Notes: generated by a model not told the origin, from the letters alone. 64,000 nt of DNA from Sipunculus nudus (GCA_026874595.1 CM049312.1:48921429-48985428); one strand, 5' to 3'; positions 24,273 to 37,759 are shown, counted from the stretch's first letter. A program made the numbers and translations.

Positions 24273-26029
24273 ACAAGGGACCCATGGGTCACGGCGCTCA
24301 ACTGATTGTGACAGTTATAACTGCATCACCATAGATTTTTTGAAGTTGCAATAAAAATACAATCCTCAGTGCTCAGGAACTAGGGCTCAATGACTGGGAG
24401 GGGGGGGGGGGGTGAGAGTTACAACACTTTTGGATATAAATACAGAATATGGAATTAAATTCAATGGTGCTTACAGGGACTGGTGGGAGTTACAGCACCT
24501 CTGTATATACGTAAAGGATCAAATTTAATTTAAATGGAATTATTTTTAATTATTTAAAAACAGGCAGAGAGATGGAAAACAAAGCAAAAACTTTAATTTC
24601 CATTCTATTGAGACAGGAAAATAATGAACAAATATTTGCATTAGATCCTATTTTTTCTTTTGTTAAGTCATTTTTTTAAGTTTATAAATTTTACTATATA
24701 TTAACAGTATATCATATATATATCTGAATATTTAAATTGATTCACAAATCTAAATTGCATCAATATTTATACTTATTTTAGTCAGGTAACATCACATTAT
24801 GCACACAGATATATTCCTTTTTTTTTTATAAAATATATTTTTTAAATTTGAAAAGCAATAAATATATGAAAATAACACTCCAGAATTCACAATTTAAAAT
24901 TGCACCTTTATTTATCCATGATATGTTTCATATATTATCAAATTATGCCTACTGATGGGTTAAATTATATTTTGTTTAATCATTTAAAAGGAAATAATTT
25001 CTTAAAAATGCTACATCAGAACATGGCATCTCTTGGATTACTTCTTGAATTAATATTTCAAGAAAAGTTGTGCACATTTGATAAAAAAACAGCTTTACAT
25101 CTAAAGAAATACAGTTGACAATAACAAACCATGTATTGCAATATAATTGGTGATGGTGATGGTGGGGGGGGGGGTTGTTAGGGTCCCGCCCATGAGAATA
25201 AGTATATGTTTATTACAGCAGGGGTGTTCTGCCAGTGCTGCATCACTAATTAGGTTACCTAGGCAAGGCTGTAGTGAGCAAGAGTGGGGTCTTGGATATA
25301 CAAAATGCAAATACATTTGAGCATCTGAAAAACTTCAATGATTAGAATCATTTTTTAGCTTTTACTTTCAAATTTCAGAATTCAACAGATTAAATCCACT
25401 TGTATCCAGCTGTGAAAAATAAATTGAATATACTAACGAGAAAAAAACGTGCCATGGTCAAATTTGGGCAAAATATAAGGTACCAATTTTATATTTTTGC
25501 TATTTTAAAAAATTTAAAAGATTTTGATCTAATTTTGGGTATACAGTTAAATTTTGATTAGTTAAAGCTATATTACTGAAAAAAAGTCCCTAGCTTTAAC
25601 AATTTTCTGTGTTAAGTGACCAAATATTTTTTATGATTTTTTACAAAGTGCAATATGTTTGGACCCATAACTTTTTTTAATTATGAAATACAGACCTAAT
25701 TTATGGCATGTACATAGGAATTATATAGAGGAATATTTATGATAAATATCAGGAAAAACAGATAAGTGGTTTTGATATTAGGCAGTCCTGAAGTGTGAAA
25801 ATAGATTTTTAATTAAAAATTGAGGTTTTTCCTTAATTTCTCAAAGGAACGAAGTCGCAAAGACCCAGTTTTCGGCTTGGTAGGAGATCTTGGAGACATC
25901 TAACATTATGCCGAATTTTGGATTCCTAGGCCTTACAGTTTTGAAATGTGCCACATCTACGGACGGACAGACGGAAGACGGACAATGGACCACGACTATA
26001 GCTCAGATGATTTATAGTCAGCTGAGCTA
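24273..26029 (+). mobile_element. H1d helentron-like element, complete
   Basis: 5' end ACAAGGGACCCATGGGTCAC with GCTCAACTGA; 3' hairpin at 25,999-26,029, preceded by an ACGG-type run. The middle is AT-rich, and the last 600 bp match the H1b/H1c tail ('ggttttgatattaggcagtcctgaag'). G-tracts at 24,400-24,412 and 25,164-25,174. Confidence 0.8.
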
Positions 26030-26203
26030 ATTAGTGTTACTGGTTCCTGGTTTACGAGGAAACTGGCCTGAGAAACCAGGAAACCAGCCGATAATCTCTT
26101 ACAGTGACATATGGTGGCGCTAAGCTAGCCACCATTCGGGTCTACTCGGGGAAATTCAGGGAACATTTCAGATAAAAAATGGCTACCCGTCGGCCAATCA
26201 GAA
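26030..26203. repeat. Unique spacer with two strong inverted repeats
   Basis: CTGGTTCCTGGTTT / AAACCAGGAAACCAG (about 26,039-26,092) and TGGTGGC / GCCACCA (about 26,111-26,133). No gene seen. Confidence 0.6.
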
Positions 26204-28128
26204 ACAAGGGACCTATGGGTCACTGTGCTCAGCTGACGTTAACCTTGAAGGTAAAAATCTAAAATAATATCAAATGGAGATAAAGTGTATGAGGAAGAGG
26301 TAATAAAGGCCATGGTTGGTTTATATGATTAGTTTGTATTGATGAGCAAGAAATTGTTGCAAAAAATATTTTGTGACCTGACCATGTGTTTCCTAATGTT
26401 GAAACTAAAGCATGTGAGCAGTTTGTGAACAAATGATCTGTACTATTACCATGATCATTAGTTGGTTTTTCGATTAACTGTTGACATTTCAGTAATTTAC
26501 ACATTTGTTCAATGGAATCTATTTTTTTGTATAATATATATTATTAAATATATATGTATTTTTTTAATGAAATGTATACATTTGAAATATAGCTAATTAA
26601 CAACATAAAACAGGGCAAACAAAGCCTGATCTCAAATTCTGCTGAGGCAGGAAAATAATGAACAAATGTTTGTATTAAATCCTCATTTTTTTTATCACAT
26701 CAATTATTTTCTAATTTAAGTTTATATTTCTATACATTTCCAATTTAACATATATATCTGAATATAAAAGTTGATTCATAATTCTCAATTGCATCATCAT
26801 AAATCTCAATCTTGTCAGATAACACCACATCATGCATACAAATGTTTATTTATTTTTTACCACAAAAATATATCTTTTAAATCTGCAAAACAATAAATAT
26901 CTAAAAATAATACTTGATTTAGATTTCACAATTTTTAATTGTGTCTTTATTTATCCATTATGTGCTTCATATTTTATAATAATTTAAGCATACTGATGGG
27001 TTCAATAATATTTGTTAAAATCATTTAAAAGAAAATTGATTTCTTTAAAAATGCTACATTACACAACATTGCATCTTCTGCATTACACCTTGAATTATTT
27101 TTTCATGGAAAGTTTTTGCATATCGGAGTGAAAACAGCATTACAATTAAGGAGATACAGTGAAAACAATAACAATTACTGCATAACACTTGGTGGGCTGA
27201 TTTTGCGGGGGGGGGGGGGGGGGGGGGGGGTTGATTGGGGTGGTGATATGAGAATAACTGTACACCTGTCACAACAGGGGATCTCCCCCAGTGACTGTAA
27301 CAAATCAGAAACCCTGGCATAGCTGACTTCCAGTGACCTGGAGTGGGACCCTGCATCTGTAATCAAAGCAAGTGACTACAGAAAAAAAATCAATAACTAG
27401 CTTAATTTTCAAGCTTTTATTTTCAAATTTCAGATTTAGACAAACTAAATATTTATGTTTACATGCTGTGAAAATTAAATCAATGGTACTTACAGGAAAA
27501 AAACATGCCATGGTCAAAGTTGGGCAAAATTTAAGGTGCTGATTTTTTTTTTATGCTAATAACTTAAAAAATTTACAAAATTCAGATCTAATTTTGGGTA
27601 AACAATTGAATCTTAATTAAACATAGTTATATACTTGAGAAAATAGACTCTAGTTCCAATATTTTTCATGTTAAGCGAGTTATTATTTTTCCTGAATTTT
27701 TACAAAGTCCATTATGTTTGGGCCCATAACTTAAAGAATTTATACTTTACAGACTTAATTTCTGGCATGTACATAGAAACCATATAGAGGAATATTTATG
27801 GTAAATATGAAGAAAAACAGATGAGTGGTTTTGATATTAGGCAGTCCTGAAGTGTGAAAATAGGATTTTAATAAAAAATTGAGGTTTTTCCTTAATTTCT
27901 CAAAGGAATGAAGTCGCAAAGACCCAGTTTTCGGCTTGGTAGGAGATCTTGGGGACATCTAACATTATGCTGAATTTTGGATTCCTAGGTCTTACGGTTT
28001 CAAAACGTGCCACATCTACGGACGGACGGACGGACGGACGGACGGACGGACGGACGGACGGACAGACGGACGGACGACGGACAATGGACCACGACTATAG
28101 CTCAGATGACTTATAGTCAGCTGAGCTA
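26204..28128 (+). mobile_element. H1b helentron-like element, complete (copy 1)
   Basis: About 1.9 kb, nearly identical to 39,958-41,864 and to 45,296-49,232 once that copy's 2.0-kb insertion is removed. 5' end ACAAGGGACCTATGGGTCAC then GCTCAGCTGACG; G24 tract at 27,207-27,230; a long pure ACGG run at about 28,018-28,080; hairpin 28,098-28,128. The AT-rich body has no plausible coding frame. Confidence 0.85.
28018..28080 (+). repeat. (ACGG)n microsatellite
   Basis: More than ten ACGG units with a few substitutions, directly upstream of the H1b terminal hairpin. The same position is occupied by shorter ACGG runs in the other H1 copies. Confidence 0.95.
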
Positions 28129-28581
28129 AAAATGATCTTTTATGGCCCGCTGTTATCAGCCAATCATAGCTAAGCATAGCCATTACTGCAGCGTGGGCTA
28201 CATGACTACATTATGTTACGAGTTATCCGATTGGTCAGCTGTATAAGGATATTTGTAATACAGTTCCGCGGGAAACTACATAGTATCCACGCTGTGTTCA
28301 GTTGTAAAATCCTGCATACCTCATGTTTAACATATATAGTATATAAATAAATACTGGGAACACCATTAATATATCTATTATAAGGTCTATCATCGTCCAA
28401 ATTAGGCCTGCTATTAAATTATGATCTGGTAAAAAAAATTCTCATTCCAACCCCCGTCCGTGTCTCCATTTCACCCACTGTACATAGTCACTCGAGACTT
28501 GTATGGCTGACAGGTAAACACAGAGCGCAGTACTCGGTTCATGACTCACATGCACCCAAAAATAATGCAAACAAATGAAAA
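28129..28581. other. Unassigned spacer
   Basis: No gene. It contains CCAATCATAG, GATTGGTCAGCTG and TTCCGCGGGAAAC, which look like CCAAT-box and E2F-like sites, but no downstream gene supports a promoter. Confidence 0.4.
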
Positions 28582-29036
28582 ACAAGGGACCCATGGGTCA
28601 CAGCGCTCAGCTGTTATATATGATCACAAAATATGATTTGGAAGAGGAGGTAGGCAAAGGCTGGTTTTGTGAGGTAATATAAGCTCTATTATGAGTTAAT
28701 GGTGTTAACTCAAGTTATGTAAGATTTTGACAATATCTGTTGAGACAGGGAAAAGGATTGATGTCATTAATATTATTTACAGTTGGAAATGGTGTCCTTT
28801 AATCACACAGGTTTTGACTTGGCCATAAAACTTAACCTACATTGCAGCATTATTATTTGAAAAGTTAAAACTATTTATTAAAAATTAATAACAAATATCG
28901 TGTAAAGTATAATTTAAATTAAAAATGATAACAGTATCACCTGTTTTTTTCATCAAAGATTTTTTAATGATTATAAATATTTATAAAAATAATATAACAG
29001 AATATATTAATGAATGCATTTGTATTCAAATACTAA

Positions 29037-30599
29037 GGCCATCCTTAAAAAGTTCTGTGTTGGGGCTAACCCGGCCGGTCGTGATTTTTGGCTGCGGCTC
29101 GAATTTTTTTTTTGACATATCTGCAAATTAATATTTTTATATGATCTGCCGCAAGCACCTGGGCCCGTAAAAGTCTGCCTTCATGTGCTAGAAAAATAGT
29201 CCTTCTATTACATTTTTAGATGCACTTAATTTTCATAATGAAAGGTATTTCCCAACGTCGCCGATCGTTTAATATGAGCCCTAACAATTAGTCAGGTGGT
29301 GCCTATATATATACACGTGAAACGATCGCTACACTCGTGCGCGAGAGTAGAAAAACTGCCGGGAAACCGCCACCAAATTTCGTTGTTCTGTCGAAACAGG
29401 CTGAAAAAAAAATATTGAGCAATAAGAAATGTAGTCCATCTCTGGACCCTTGTGTCCTATGTTAGACCTGATGGACGGACACCTACGTGTCCGTCCATCA
29501 GGTCTAACATAGGACACAAGGGTCCAGAGATGGACTAGTCTGGCCCCAGTCTTTGAGAGTCATGCAGCACTTTCGGGATCATCAAGGCCAATGACCATTC
29601 CATATTCCAAAACAATCCATCCAGTGGTTCCTTAGAAATAAGCTCCAAAGTTTTTTTTCTAATATAAGCTCTTTGACCTTGGGTCATCCATCTTGGAACT
29701 TGACCAAGATTTCGTTGATATGTATCAGCACCAAAGAAATGAAATTTCTGTGTTGAATACTTTTGGAAATATCCTCCTTACATGGTAAATGTTAACACAC
29801 GCCGGTTATTTTCTATAATTCGCTCTAAAACGTCGAGAAATAAGTCAAGGTCACCCATCTTCGAACTTGACCAAGATTTTGTTTGTATATACATCAACAC
29901 CGAAGAAATAAAATTCCTAATCAGGGTACCGACATCCAATATATGGTTTCATCTTTCAAAAAGTACAGTTTTACATATATTTATATAAACATTTTATATA
30001 TTCTACTACCTTATTAGGCATTGACTATTACTAAAGAGTTCATTTATTACCGTCCTTATTAATTATACCTCTTCACTTGCAAAGGAAATCTCGAACTGCA
30101 CTTATTCCTACAATTCTGGCACTCGCATACAACACAAGATAAAATTGTCTGCAAATTCATGCGAGATCCAGAACAAGGCTTACAGGCCTAATGCGAACCT
30201 GTGCAATGGGATATACATCAGTTATAATGCTTCCATGATAACATGCTTGACTATTATTGGAAAAGTACTTGATAACTTTTCAAATACGTGAATGTTTGAC
30301 ATGTACATATTCAAAGCATGTACTAAAACATTTTAAACCCAAGTACAGGATTTTAAGCCTGTAATAAAACACAAAATCTGTTCAGAGATACCTTGTTGTG
30401 CATGTTTCAATGGTATTGAGGCAAGGAATGAATGGAGTACGGGTATGTAATTTGACATAACCTCGATATGCTAATATCCGGTAAAAAAAGGTGTAGTAAA
30501 CTCCAGATCCTCCTTTAAAAAAAATATTTTTTTCCTCCCTACCTGATGACTTTTTTTGGACCAATGTTAGCCCCAACACAGAAATTTTTAAGGATGGCA
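29037..30599. mobile_element. TIR DNA transposon, PIF/Harbinger-like non-autonomous (composite)
   Basis: Ends GCCATCCTTAAAAAG... and ...TTTAAGGATGGC form 34-bp terminal inverted repeats with two mismatches (29,037-29,070; 30,566-30,599). TAA flanks both sides (29,034-29,036; 30,600-30,602), and the related H1c copy near 2,230 has a single continuous site, so TAA is the target duplication. A 3-bp TWA duplication is the hallmark of PIF/Harbinger. No transposase frame is visible. The interior holds H4-like core sequence and a 106-bp palindrome. Confidence 0.75.
29432..29537. repeat. 106-bp perfect palindrome (51-bp arms, 4-nt loop)
   Basis: Left arm 29,432-29,482 and right arm 29,487-29,537 are exact reverse complements around CTAC. 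The left arm begins TAGTCCATCTCTGG and the right arm ends CCAGAGATGGACTA. Confidence 0.95.
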
Positions 30600-33150
30600 T
30601 AACATTTTTACCTGTATTCCTATCCTTATACATGAAATTATGGAGTACATATTCATATTTGCATTCAAATACATTTGTAAAGTACAGTACTGCACTATGT
30701 CTGGTATTTATTCAGTTTCAGCCAAACAAAGTTCTTCAGAATCCAGAATAAACAAATATCACAAATTTAAATAATGATCATAAGTACCTGGTTTTATGAA
30801 ATTTATTTATATTAAAAAAATAAAACTATAATATTCACTTTGGACTACCTACACATCAATCTACACACTAGACATAGCAAGAGTATTATGACAATTATTA
30901 ACATTACAGAAATCATAATGAGAACTTGTCCAATATCTGATTTTTTATCATATTCATAATTTTTAAATAAAAAAAAATGTATCAGAAAAAAATTTGAAGT
31001 ATCTCAGCAATGAAACCATTATATGTGTAAAAAATAACCCAAGGATAAGAACAACCTATAAATTATACAAGGAGAAAACTAGAGATGGGTTAGTTTTAAT
31101 TTTATTAACTGAAATATAGGAACCAGTAATATAAATTTTGATTATTTACGTAGTCTTGTGACAGCTGTTACAGCCACGTGTCTGAATGTCATAAGTGAAA
31201 CATATGACATCTTTAATCAGTACCTGACTGAGTAAAATTTAAAAATTTTGACATTTTTACTTTTTTTTTAATTTTGAAATAAATATAAATTAACAAGCTG
31301 AAACACTTGGAAAAGACCTGGGAATTTAGATTTATATTATAAACTGCATCTTTGTAAATAACAATATAATTTAATAATTTTTTTTTTCATTATTAAAACT
31401 GAAAAGAAAAATACCATATGTGACTCAATGGCGTTACTTGGAATACATTTTCATCCATCCATACAAAATCCATAAAACATCAGTAACTGCAAGGTAAATT
31501 CCCTGTTACTCATCAACTGTCAAATTCCTTTTCTACTGATTATTTTTAAAGTTGTTATTATAGATCTATAAAAATTTATTTATTCATTGTTTATTGTTAT
31601 GCTGTTGGTCTAAACAACTAATAGATGAGCTTGGTTGGACACCTGGATCAGCTGTGGGGAGCAATAAGCTGCCCAGCTGCAAGTATATGCCCCGCATCAT
31701 GCATGCATAATTGGCAGGAAAGGTCAAGTAGAGGACATACAGGTGACTGAATAGGGCCTGGGTAGAGCCTGGATCTGACATGGTGTCATAAAAACTTTAA
31801 TATAAGCTACAGTTTTTGGCCAATTTCTTTCAACTTTCAAAAATAACAAGCTGAAATCCTTATTTCTGCATGATATGAAAAATTATATCAACAGTGCTTA
31901 CACGAAACAAACATGCCATGATCACAATTAGGCAAAATTTAAGGTACTGATTTTATATTTATACTAATAACTTATAAAATTTGAAAATTCAGAACTAATT
32001 TTGGGTATACAATTGAATCTTGATTAAATAATGTTATATCTCTGACAAAAAAAAATCTCTAGCTTCAGCAATTTTTTATGTTAATGGAGTAAACATATTT
32101 CTTGTTTACAAAGTGCATTATGTTAGGGCCCATAACTTAAAACAATTTCGCAATACCCACATCATTTCTGACATGTGCATAGAGTATAAATAGAAGTCAA
32201 ATCAAAGTCAGATCAGTGGTTTTGATATTAGGCAGTCTTGAAGTGTAACAATTAGTTTTTAATTGAAAATTAAAGTTTTTTCTTAATATCTCAAAGGAAT
32301 GAAGTTCTAGTGACCAAACTTTTGGAATGGTAGGGGGATCTAACTGTATGCCAAATTTTGGGAGCTAAGAGCTGGCCTGGGAAGCTGGGGAGCTGAGCTC
32401 TTGCAAACTGCATTACATTTGCTTGATCTAAACAATACAATACATGGTGCTTGAAAACTTGAATAAAATCTACAGTTTTTGATCAACTGGTTTCAAATTT
32501 CAGATGTTAAGAGATGAAATGCTTATGGTATCATGCTGTGAAAATTAAATCCACAGCAGTTACAGGAAAAAAATGTGCCATGGTCAAATCTGGGCAAAAT
32601 TTAAGTTACTGATTTTATATTTATGCTAATAACTTATAAAATTTAAAAAAATCAGATCTCATTTTTGGTATACTATTGAATCTTGATTAAATATAGTTAT
32701 ATACCTGAAAGAAAGTCTCTAGCTTCAGCAATTCTCAGGTTAAGGGAGTAAATATATTTCCTAAATTTTTTCAAAGTGCATTATGTTTGGGCCCATTGCT
32801 TCAAGAATTTTAAGATATTGAAGTAATTTCTGGTATGTACATAGGAAATATACAGAGGAATTAATATATTAAAAATGGTCAATATCAGGTCAGTGGTTTT
32901 GATATTAGGCAGTCTTGAAGTGTAACAATGGGTTTTAAATGGAAAACGGAGGTTTTTCCTTAATAATTCGAAGGAGCAAAGTCCTAGAGACCCAATTTTC
33001 GGTATGGTAGGAGATTAATGGGACATCTAAAGGTATGCCGAATTTTAGATTTGTAGGTCAAATGGTTTAAAAATGTGCCAGTTTAACGGACGAAGCCGAC
33101 GGACAAAAGACCACGACTATAGCTCAGATGACTTATAGTCAGCTGAGCTA

Positions 33151-34028
33151 AAAAATGAAACTGCCTGTCAAACTTCTTTGTTTCCTGTCAAGTTCAAATT
33201 TGACAGGCAGCAGTAGCTTGTTATTTCCAAAAATGAAATTCGAGCCCTGTACTGAGATACGAGTGATTTTAGCCCAAGGCAGACAAACAGATGGATGCTG
33301 TGCAAAAATGGTTGCAGGTGGCGCCTCCAATTTTGTGTATGATAAAGAGCTATGGGAGATCTATACACATGCAAAATGTCAAAAGAATACAGCATACGAG
33401 TCCTGAGTTATAAGCCTGGATGTCTGCAGCATAAATATCAATGTAGGTGGCTCCACCTGCCACAAAATCCAGAAAGCTATCCAAGATGTATAGACCTGCA
33501 AAACTTTAGGCAGATATGTCAAACCACTGCTGAGATATGAGTGATTTTATCCCATGGCAGACAAACAGACCGACACTGTGCAAAAATGGTTGCAGGAGGT
33601 GCCACCAGTTTTGTGTATGATGAAGAGCTATGTGAGATCTATACACCTGCAAAATTTTGGCCCAATCAGTCAAACGGTTCCTGAGATATGAGCTTGGATG
33701 TCTGCAGCATAAACATAAATGTAGATGGCGCCACCTAGCACAAGATCAAGAAAGCTACCCAAGATGTAAAGACCTGCAAAACTTTAGGCAGATATGTCAA
33801 ATCACTGCCGAGATATGAGTGATTTATCTCACGGCAGAAAAACAGAGGGATGCTGTGCAAAAATGGTTGCAACAGGCGCCACCAGTTTTGGGTATGATGA
33901 AGAGCTATGTGAGATCTATACACATGCAAAATTTTGGCCCAATCGGTCAAATGGTTCCTGAGATATGAGTTTGGATGTCTGCAGCTTAAAAGTGAATGTA
34001 GGTTTTGCCACCTGTCATAAAATTAGTG
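33151..34028 (+). mobile_element. H3-related core fragment
   Basis: Units of the H3 type with GGTGGCGCC-type palindromes (33,317, 33,445, 33,727), lacking both H3 ends. It starts with a 12-bp inverted repeat CTGCCTGTCAAA / TTTGACAGGCAG (33,161-33,172 and 33,199-33,210). Confidence 0.7.
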
Positions 34029-34111
34029 GGAGCCCATAGTGCTAGAAAAGTGCACTTCTGGATAAAATTTTGGCTCTTTGCCCAGTGTTAATATAGATCA
34101 TGAGGAATATA

Positions 34112-35673
34112 ACAAGTGACCCATGGGTCATGACGCTCAGCTGACTGGGAAGAGATTTGCAAAAGGAAATTTTATCATCTGAATGGTAGTATATAACCAT
34201 TCAACTGAAGCATCAAACAGATTAAACAACAGGCTGATATTGTGTCTGTATTAATATATCTCATAAATAGAGAAAAAATGAGTAAACTTTTAAAAAAATA
34301 CAGGTGGCTCCACCAGTCTGCAGAAACTAATGAAACATCTTATGATGAATATGTATGCCAAAAATCATGACCATCAGTGATGTAGTTAATGAGATATTGA
34401 AGTTTTTGTATGAAATTTTTCACTATTCTGGGGGGTACTTTCGGGCCCCATAGCTCGAAGAATATGGGTAACAGAGACCTAAATTCTGGTTTCCATGGAG
34501 ACTTTTTATAGGTCTCTTAGAATCTCAAGAATGAAGATTCTAGATCCAGTCTTTATGATTTGTGCCCTGTTAACAGATGTCCACTTTTTAAAGGTCTCAT
34601 AAATAGAGAAAAAATGAGTAAACTTTTAAAAAAATACAGGTGGCTCCACCAGTCTGCAGAAACTAATGAAACATCTTATGATGAATATGTATGCCAAAAA
34701 TCATGACCATCAGTGATGTAGTTAATGAGATATTGAAGTTTTTGTATGAAATTTTTCACTATTCTGGGGGGTACTTTGGGGCCCCATAGCTCAAAGGATA
34801 TGGGTAACAGAGACCTAATTTCTGGTTTCAATGGAGACTTTTCATAGGTCTCTTAGAATGTCAAGAATGAAGATTCTAGATCCAGTCTTTATGATTTGTG
34901 CCCTGTTAACAGATGTCCACATTTTTAAAGGTCTCAAAAATGAGAAAAAAATTCGTAAAAAATAAAAAAATACAGGTGGCGCCACCAGTCTGCAGGAACT
35001 GATGAAACATCTCATAATCAATATGTATGCCAAAAATCATGACCATCAGTGATGTAGTTAATGAGATATTGAAGTATTTGTATCAAATTTTTCACTATTC
35101 TGGGGGGTACTTTTGGGCCCCATAGCTCGAAGAATATGGGTAACAGAGACCTAATTTCTGGTTTCCATGGAGACTTTTCATAGGTCTCTCAGAATCTCAA
35201 GAATGAAGATTCTAGGTCCAGTCTTTACGATTTGTGCCCTGTTAACAGATGTCCACATTTTTAAAGGTCTCAAAAATAGAGAAAACAATTCGTAAAAAAT
35301 AAAGAAATGCAGGTGGCGCCACCAGTCTGCACGAACTGATGGAACATCTCATGATCAATATGTATGCCAAAAATCAAGACCATCAGTGATGTAGTTAATG
35401 AGATATTGAAGTTTTTGTATGAAATTTTTCACTATTCTGGGGGGGTACTTTGGGGCCCCATAGCTTGAAGGATATGGGTAACAGAGATCTAATTCAAGGT
35501 TTCCAAGGAGATTTTTCATGGACCTCTCTGAATGTAAAGTAAGAAGATTCCAGGTCCAGTGGTTACGATTTGTGCCTTGTTAATGGACAGACGGCCGGAT
35601 GGCTGGACGGCTGGACGGACAACGGACAAAGAGTGATCGCTATAGCTCAGATCACTTACAGTTAGCTGAGCTA
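34112..35673 (+). mobile_element. H1a helentron-like element, complete and uninterrupted
   Basis: Best intact H1a reference in the window: 5' palindrome TGACCCATGGGTCA and GCTCAGCTGACT, four core monomers of about 340 bp (several with GGTGGCGCCACC), an ACGG-like run, and a somewhat decayed hairpin at 35,643-35,673. It supplies the empty site for the H3 insertion at 7,677. Confidence 0.85.
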
Positions 35674-35677
35674 AAAA

Positions 35678-35719
35678 TTGTTGGAAGCACTTCGGCCGAC
35701 CCTTCTGGCGGCCATTTTG
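35678..35719 (+). repeat. Left arm of a distant inverted pair
   Basis: 'ttgttggaagcacttcggcc' and the following bases match the reverse complement of 42,844-42,887 over about 42 bp with several mismatches. It may be a terminal repeat of a large element or just two inverted copies of a short repeat. Confidence 0.5.
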
Positions 35720-36020
35720 TTTAAATCCATTATGGCTGCTATCCGTATAGGGAAAATGCCATATTTCTGCATTATGTGATTTGAATGAATTGATTTTGGT
35801 ATCGAAATAGGGCTTTTGCATCATCCTGAGTTCAATGGGGAAGGAGTTGCCGGTGTATTGTGTCAAGGTCAGCTATATTGGGTCAAGGTCAAGGTTAATT
35901 ACCACCAAAATACACTCAAATTAATTTTATTCTGAATAAGGTGTTGTCATGCATTTAATAAACGAGACAGAAACACATTTATCCGGGATAAAAATCTGCA
36001 ATATACTAATAGTACAATTA

Positions 36021-36349
36021 CTAGTGGCGGATGTGGGGGGTCCAGACCGACCCCCCCCCCCCCACTTTTACAACCTGGACACCCTCGTTTCAGAACCAGA
36101 AGACCTTGTTTACTTGTTTAGGTCTTCATGGTTGGACCCTCAGAAGCGGATCGGGGGGGGGGGGGGGGGGGGTCCAGGAGGTCTGGACTCCCATTTTCAG
36201 CCACTGTAACCTTTTGTAAGGGTTTCAGACCAATTTTGCCCCCTGGGACCCCCTTCCCCTTTTCCAGCCCAATGGAGCTTTTTAAGGTTTTGTCATTAGG
36301 TCTCCTGGGTTGGACCCCTCCTTTTCCTGTATCCTAGATCCACCCCTGG
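36021..36349. mobile_element. MITE-like repeat with short TIRs
   Basis: Begins CTAGTGGCGGATGTGGGG and ends GATCCACCCCTGG, imperfect inverted ends of about 13 bp. Unlike its surroundings, the interior is GC-rich and has C13 (36,051-36,063) and G20 (36,153-36,172) tracts. Open frames across it are proline/glycine artefacts of those tracts. Confidence 0.5.
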
Positions 36350-37759
36350 CCCTCTCTCTTTCATTATTTGTTCTATTTAATTAAAAATTAAAATTCGGAT
36401 GACGATCACAGCCTTAGGGGATTCTACATACAAAATAGTTAATGTAAATAAAGTATTCCAGTGGCCAAACCATTGAGGGTAATGATATTCAAGAGGTACT
36501 GATCTTTATTAGGGGTAAACTTACGGTTACTTTTTTTTCTACGTTACTGCCTTAACCATGAAAACCCATTTCATTTGATACTGCTGGATAATAATTTCAG
36601 ATGGGGAGTGTTTGTTTTGATGTATCATAGCGGAAGCTGGAGGCATTTTATACAGCTCGTACTTCGAAAAGATGTAGTGTATCATTTTAGGGTGATGTTA
36701 TCTGCACAATTCACCTTACTAGAATATATATACATGTTTTTTTGTTTTGGAGCTTCATTGGTGTGTATGACTAGTAAATGGTTATTACTGTCACTTGTTT
36801 TATGTACCTTTACTTAGATAATCAAGATTTAAATTTTGTGATGACAGAAAAAGAGGACAGTCTGATTCTCAGAGACCTTGCAAAATAAATGTCTGCCAGA
36901 GGGAATGAAGGGTTGGATGCCAAAACTATGCTTGCAAAGAAAGCTGTTTATTTAAAGATGCAGAACTGTTTACAATAATGCCATGGCAATGAGAGCAGAA
37001 CTGAAACTAAAGAGAATGTGTGAAGCACCAGAGTAATAAAAACTACCAAAAGGATTTGATCAAAATTAAATGCCACCTATAGTCATGCTGTCGTGCAAGA
37101 TATGTAATAAAAGGACTGAGGAAGAGGCTCTCCATAAAGCTTCATCTGATGCTGTAGAACAGAATTTCATAAGTTGTAGTGTCAAATGTTGTACATCCAT
37201 TGAATGAACTGAAGAATATGGCATTCTAACATGATATGCAGAAAACTGAAGGAGAAGCATTCAAAACTGAGTTAGAAAGTAGATTTATGTGGGAGTTGAG
37301 ATGCCCGTATGATCATCCAAGCAGCCATATTCCACCTAAAACAGATTTTGCTAGACCATAAACCTTTTGAAGGCCACTTTTAGTCCGGATTTTTTTTAAA
37401 TCACATATTCTGGAGGCCTTGCTCATTTTCATTAATATTGTGCTGCAGGGTCCTGTTTGCATGGGAGAGCTTGACACATGTTTTAAGGAATCAAGTCATT
37501 TGCGACATAACACAAATTTTGAAGGATTAAAATTCAATCAATAAAGGTCAGGGCCATTGTACTTATGTAAGGGACTGTCTTACCAATGGCACTATTGCTT
37601 TTACGATTGAGACTACATTTGCAAAACCACTTGAGTCAAAGAGAATCAGCAAAGTTTCTATGCAGAAACTCCTGCCTCTTGGATAACTCAAATATTTCTG
37701 TCAATGCAGTGAAAGGAAGATGCTGACTTTGACAAACCATTTTATGCCCTTCATATCTT
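36350..37759. other. Unassigned region upstream of the decayed gene
   Basis: No clear gene. Part of 36,840-37,680 has coding-like composition and may be the degraded upstream half of the pseudogene at 37,760-38,700, but I cannot match residues to the family there. The open frame 36,575-36,817 is hydrophobic, unrecognised and probably chance. Confidence 0.35.

Larger units (their letters stand above)
28582..33150 (+). mobile_element. H1c helentron-like element, complete, with nested DNA transposon
   Basis: 5' end ACAAGGGACCCATGGGTCAC, GCTCAGCTG; 3' hairpin at 33,120-33,150. It is colinear with 1,827-6,132. The element at 29,037-30,599 is missing from that copy, so the native length is about 3.0 kb. 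Two diverged units of the 'gccatggtcaaa...gggcccataactt' type lie near 31,900-32,150 and 32,575-32,810. Confidence 0.8.

Noticed and set aside
28129-28581. Host promoter with CCAAT and E2F-like sites
   Set aside because: No transcript or coding region follows; isolated short motifs are expected by chance.
36575-36817. Hydrophobic 80-residue forward frame
   Set aside because: T-rich sequence yields membrane-like residues; no family match and no splice signals.
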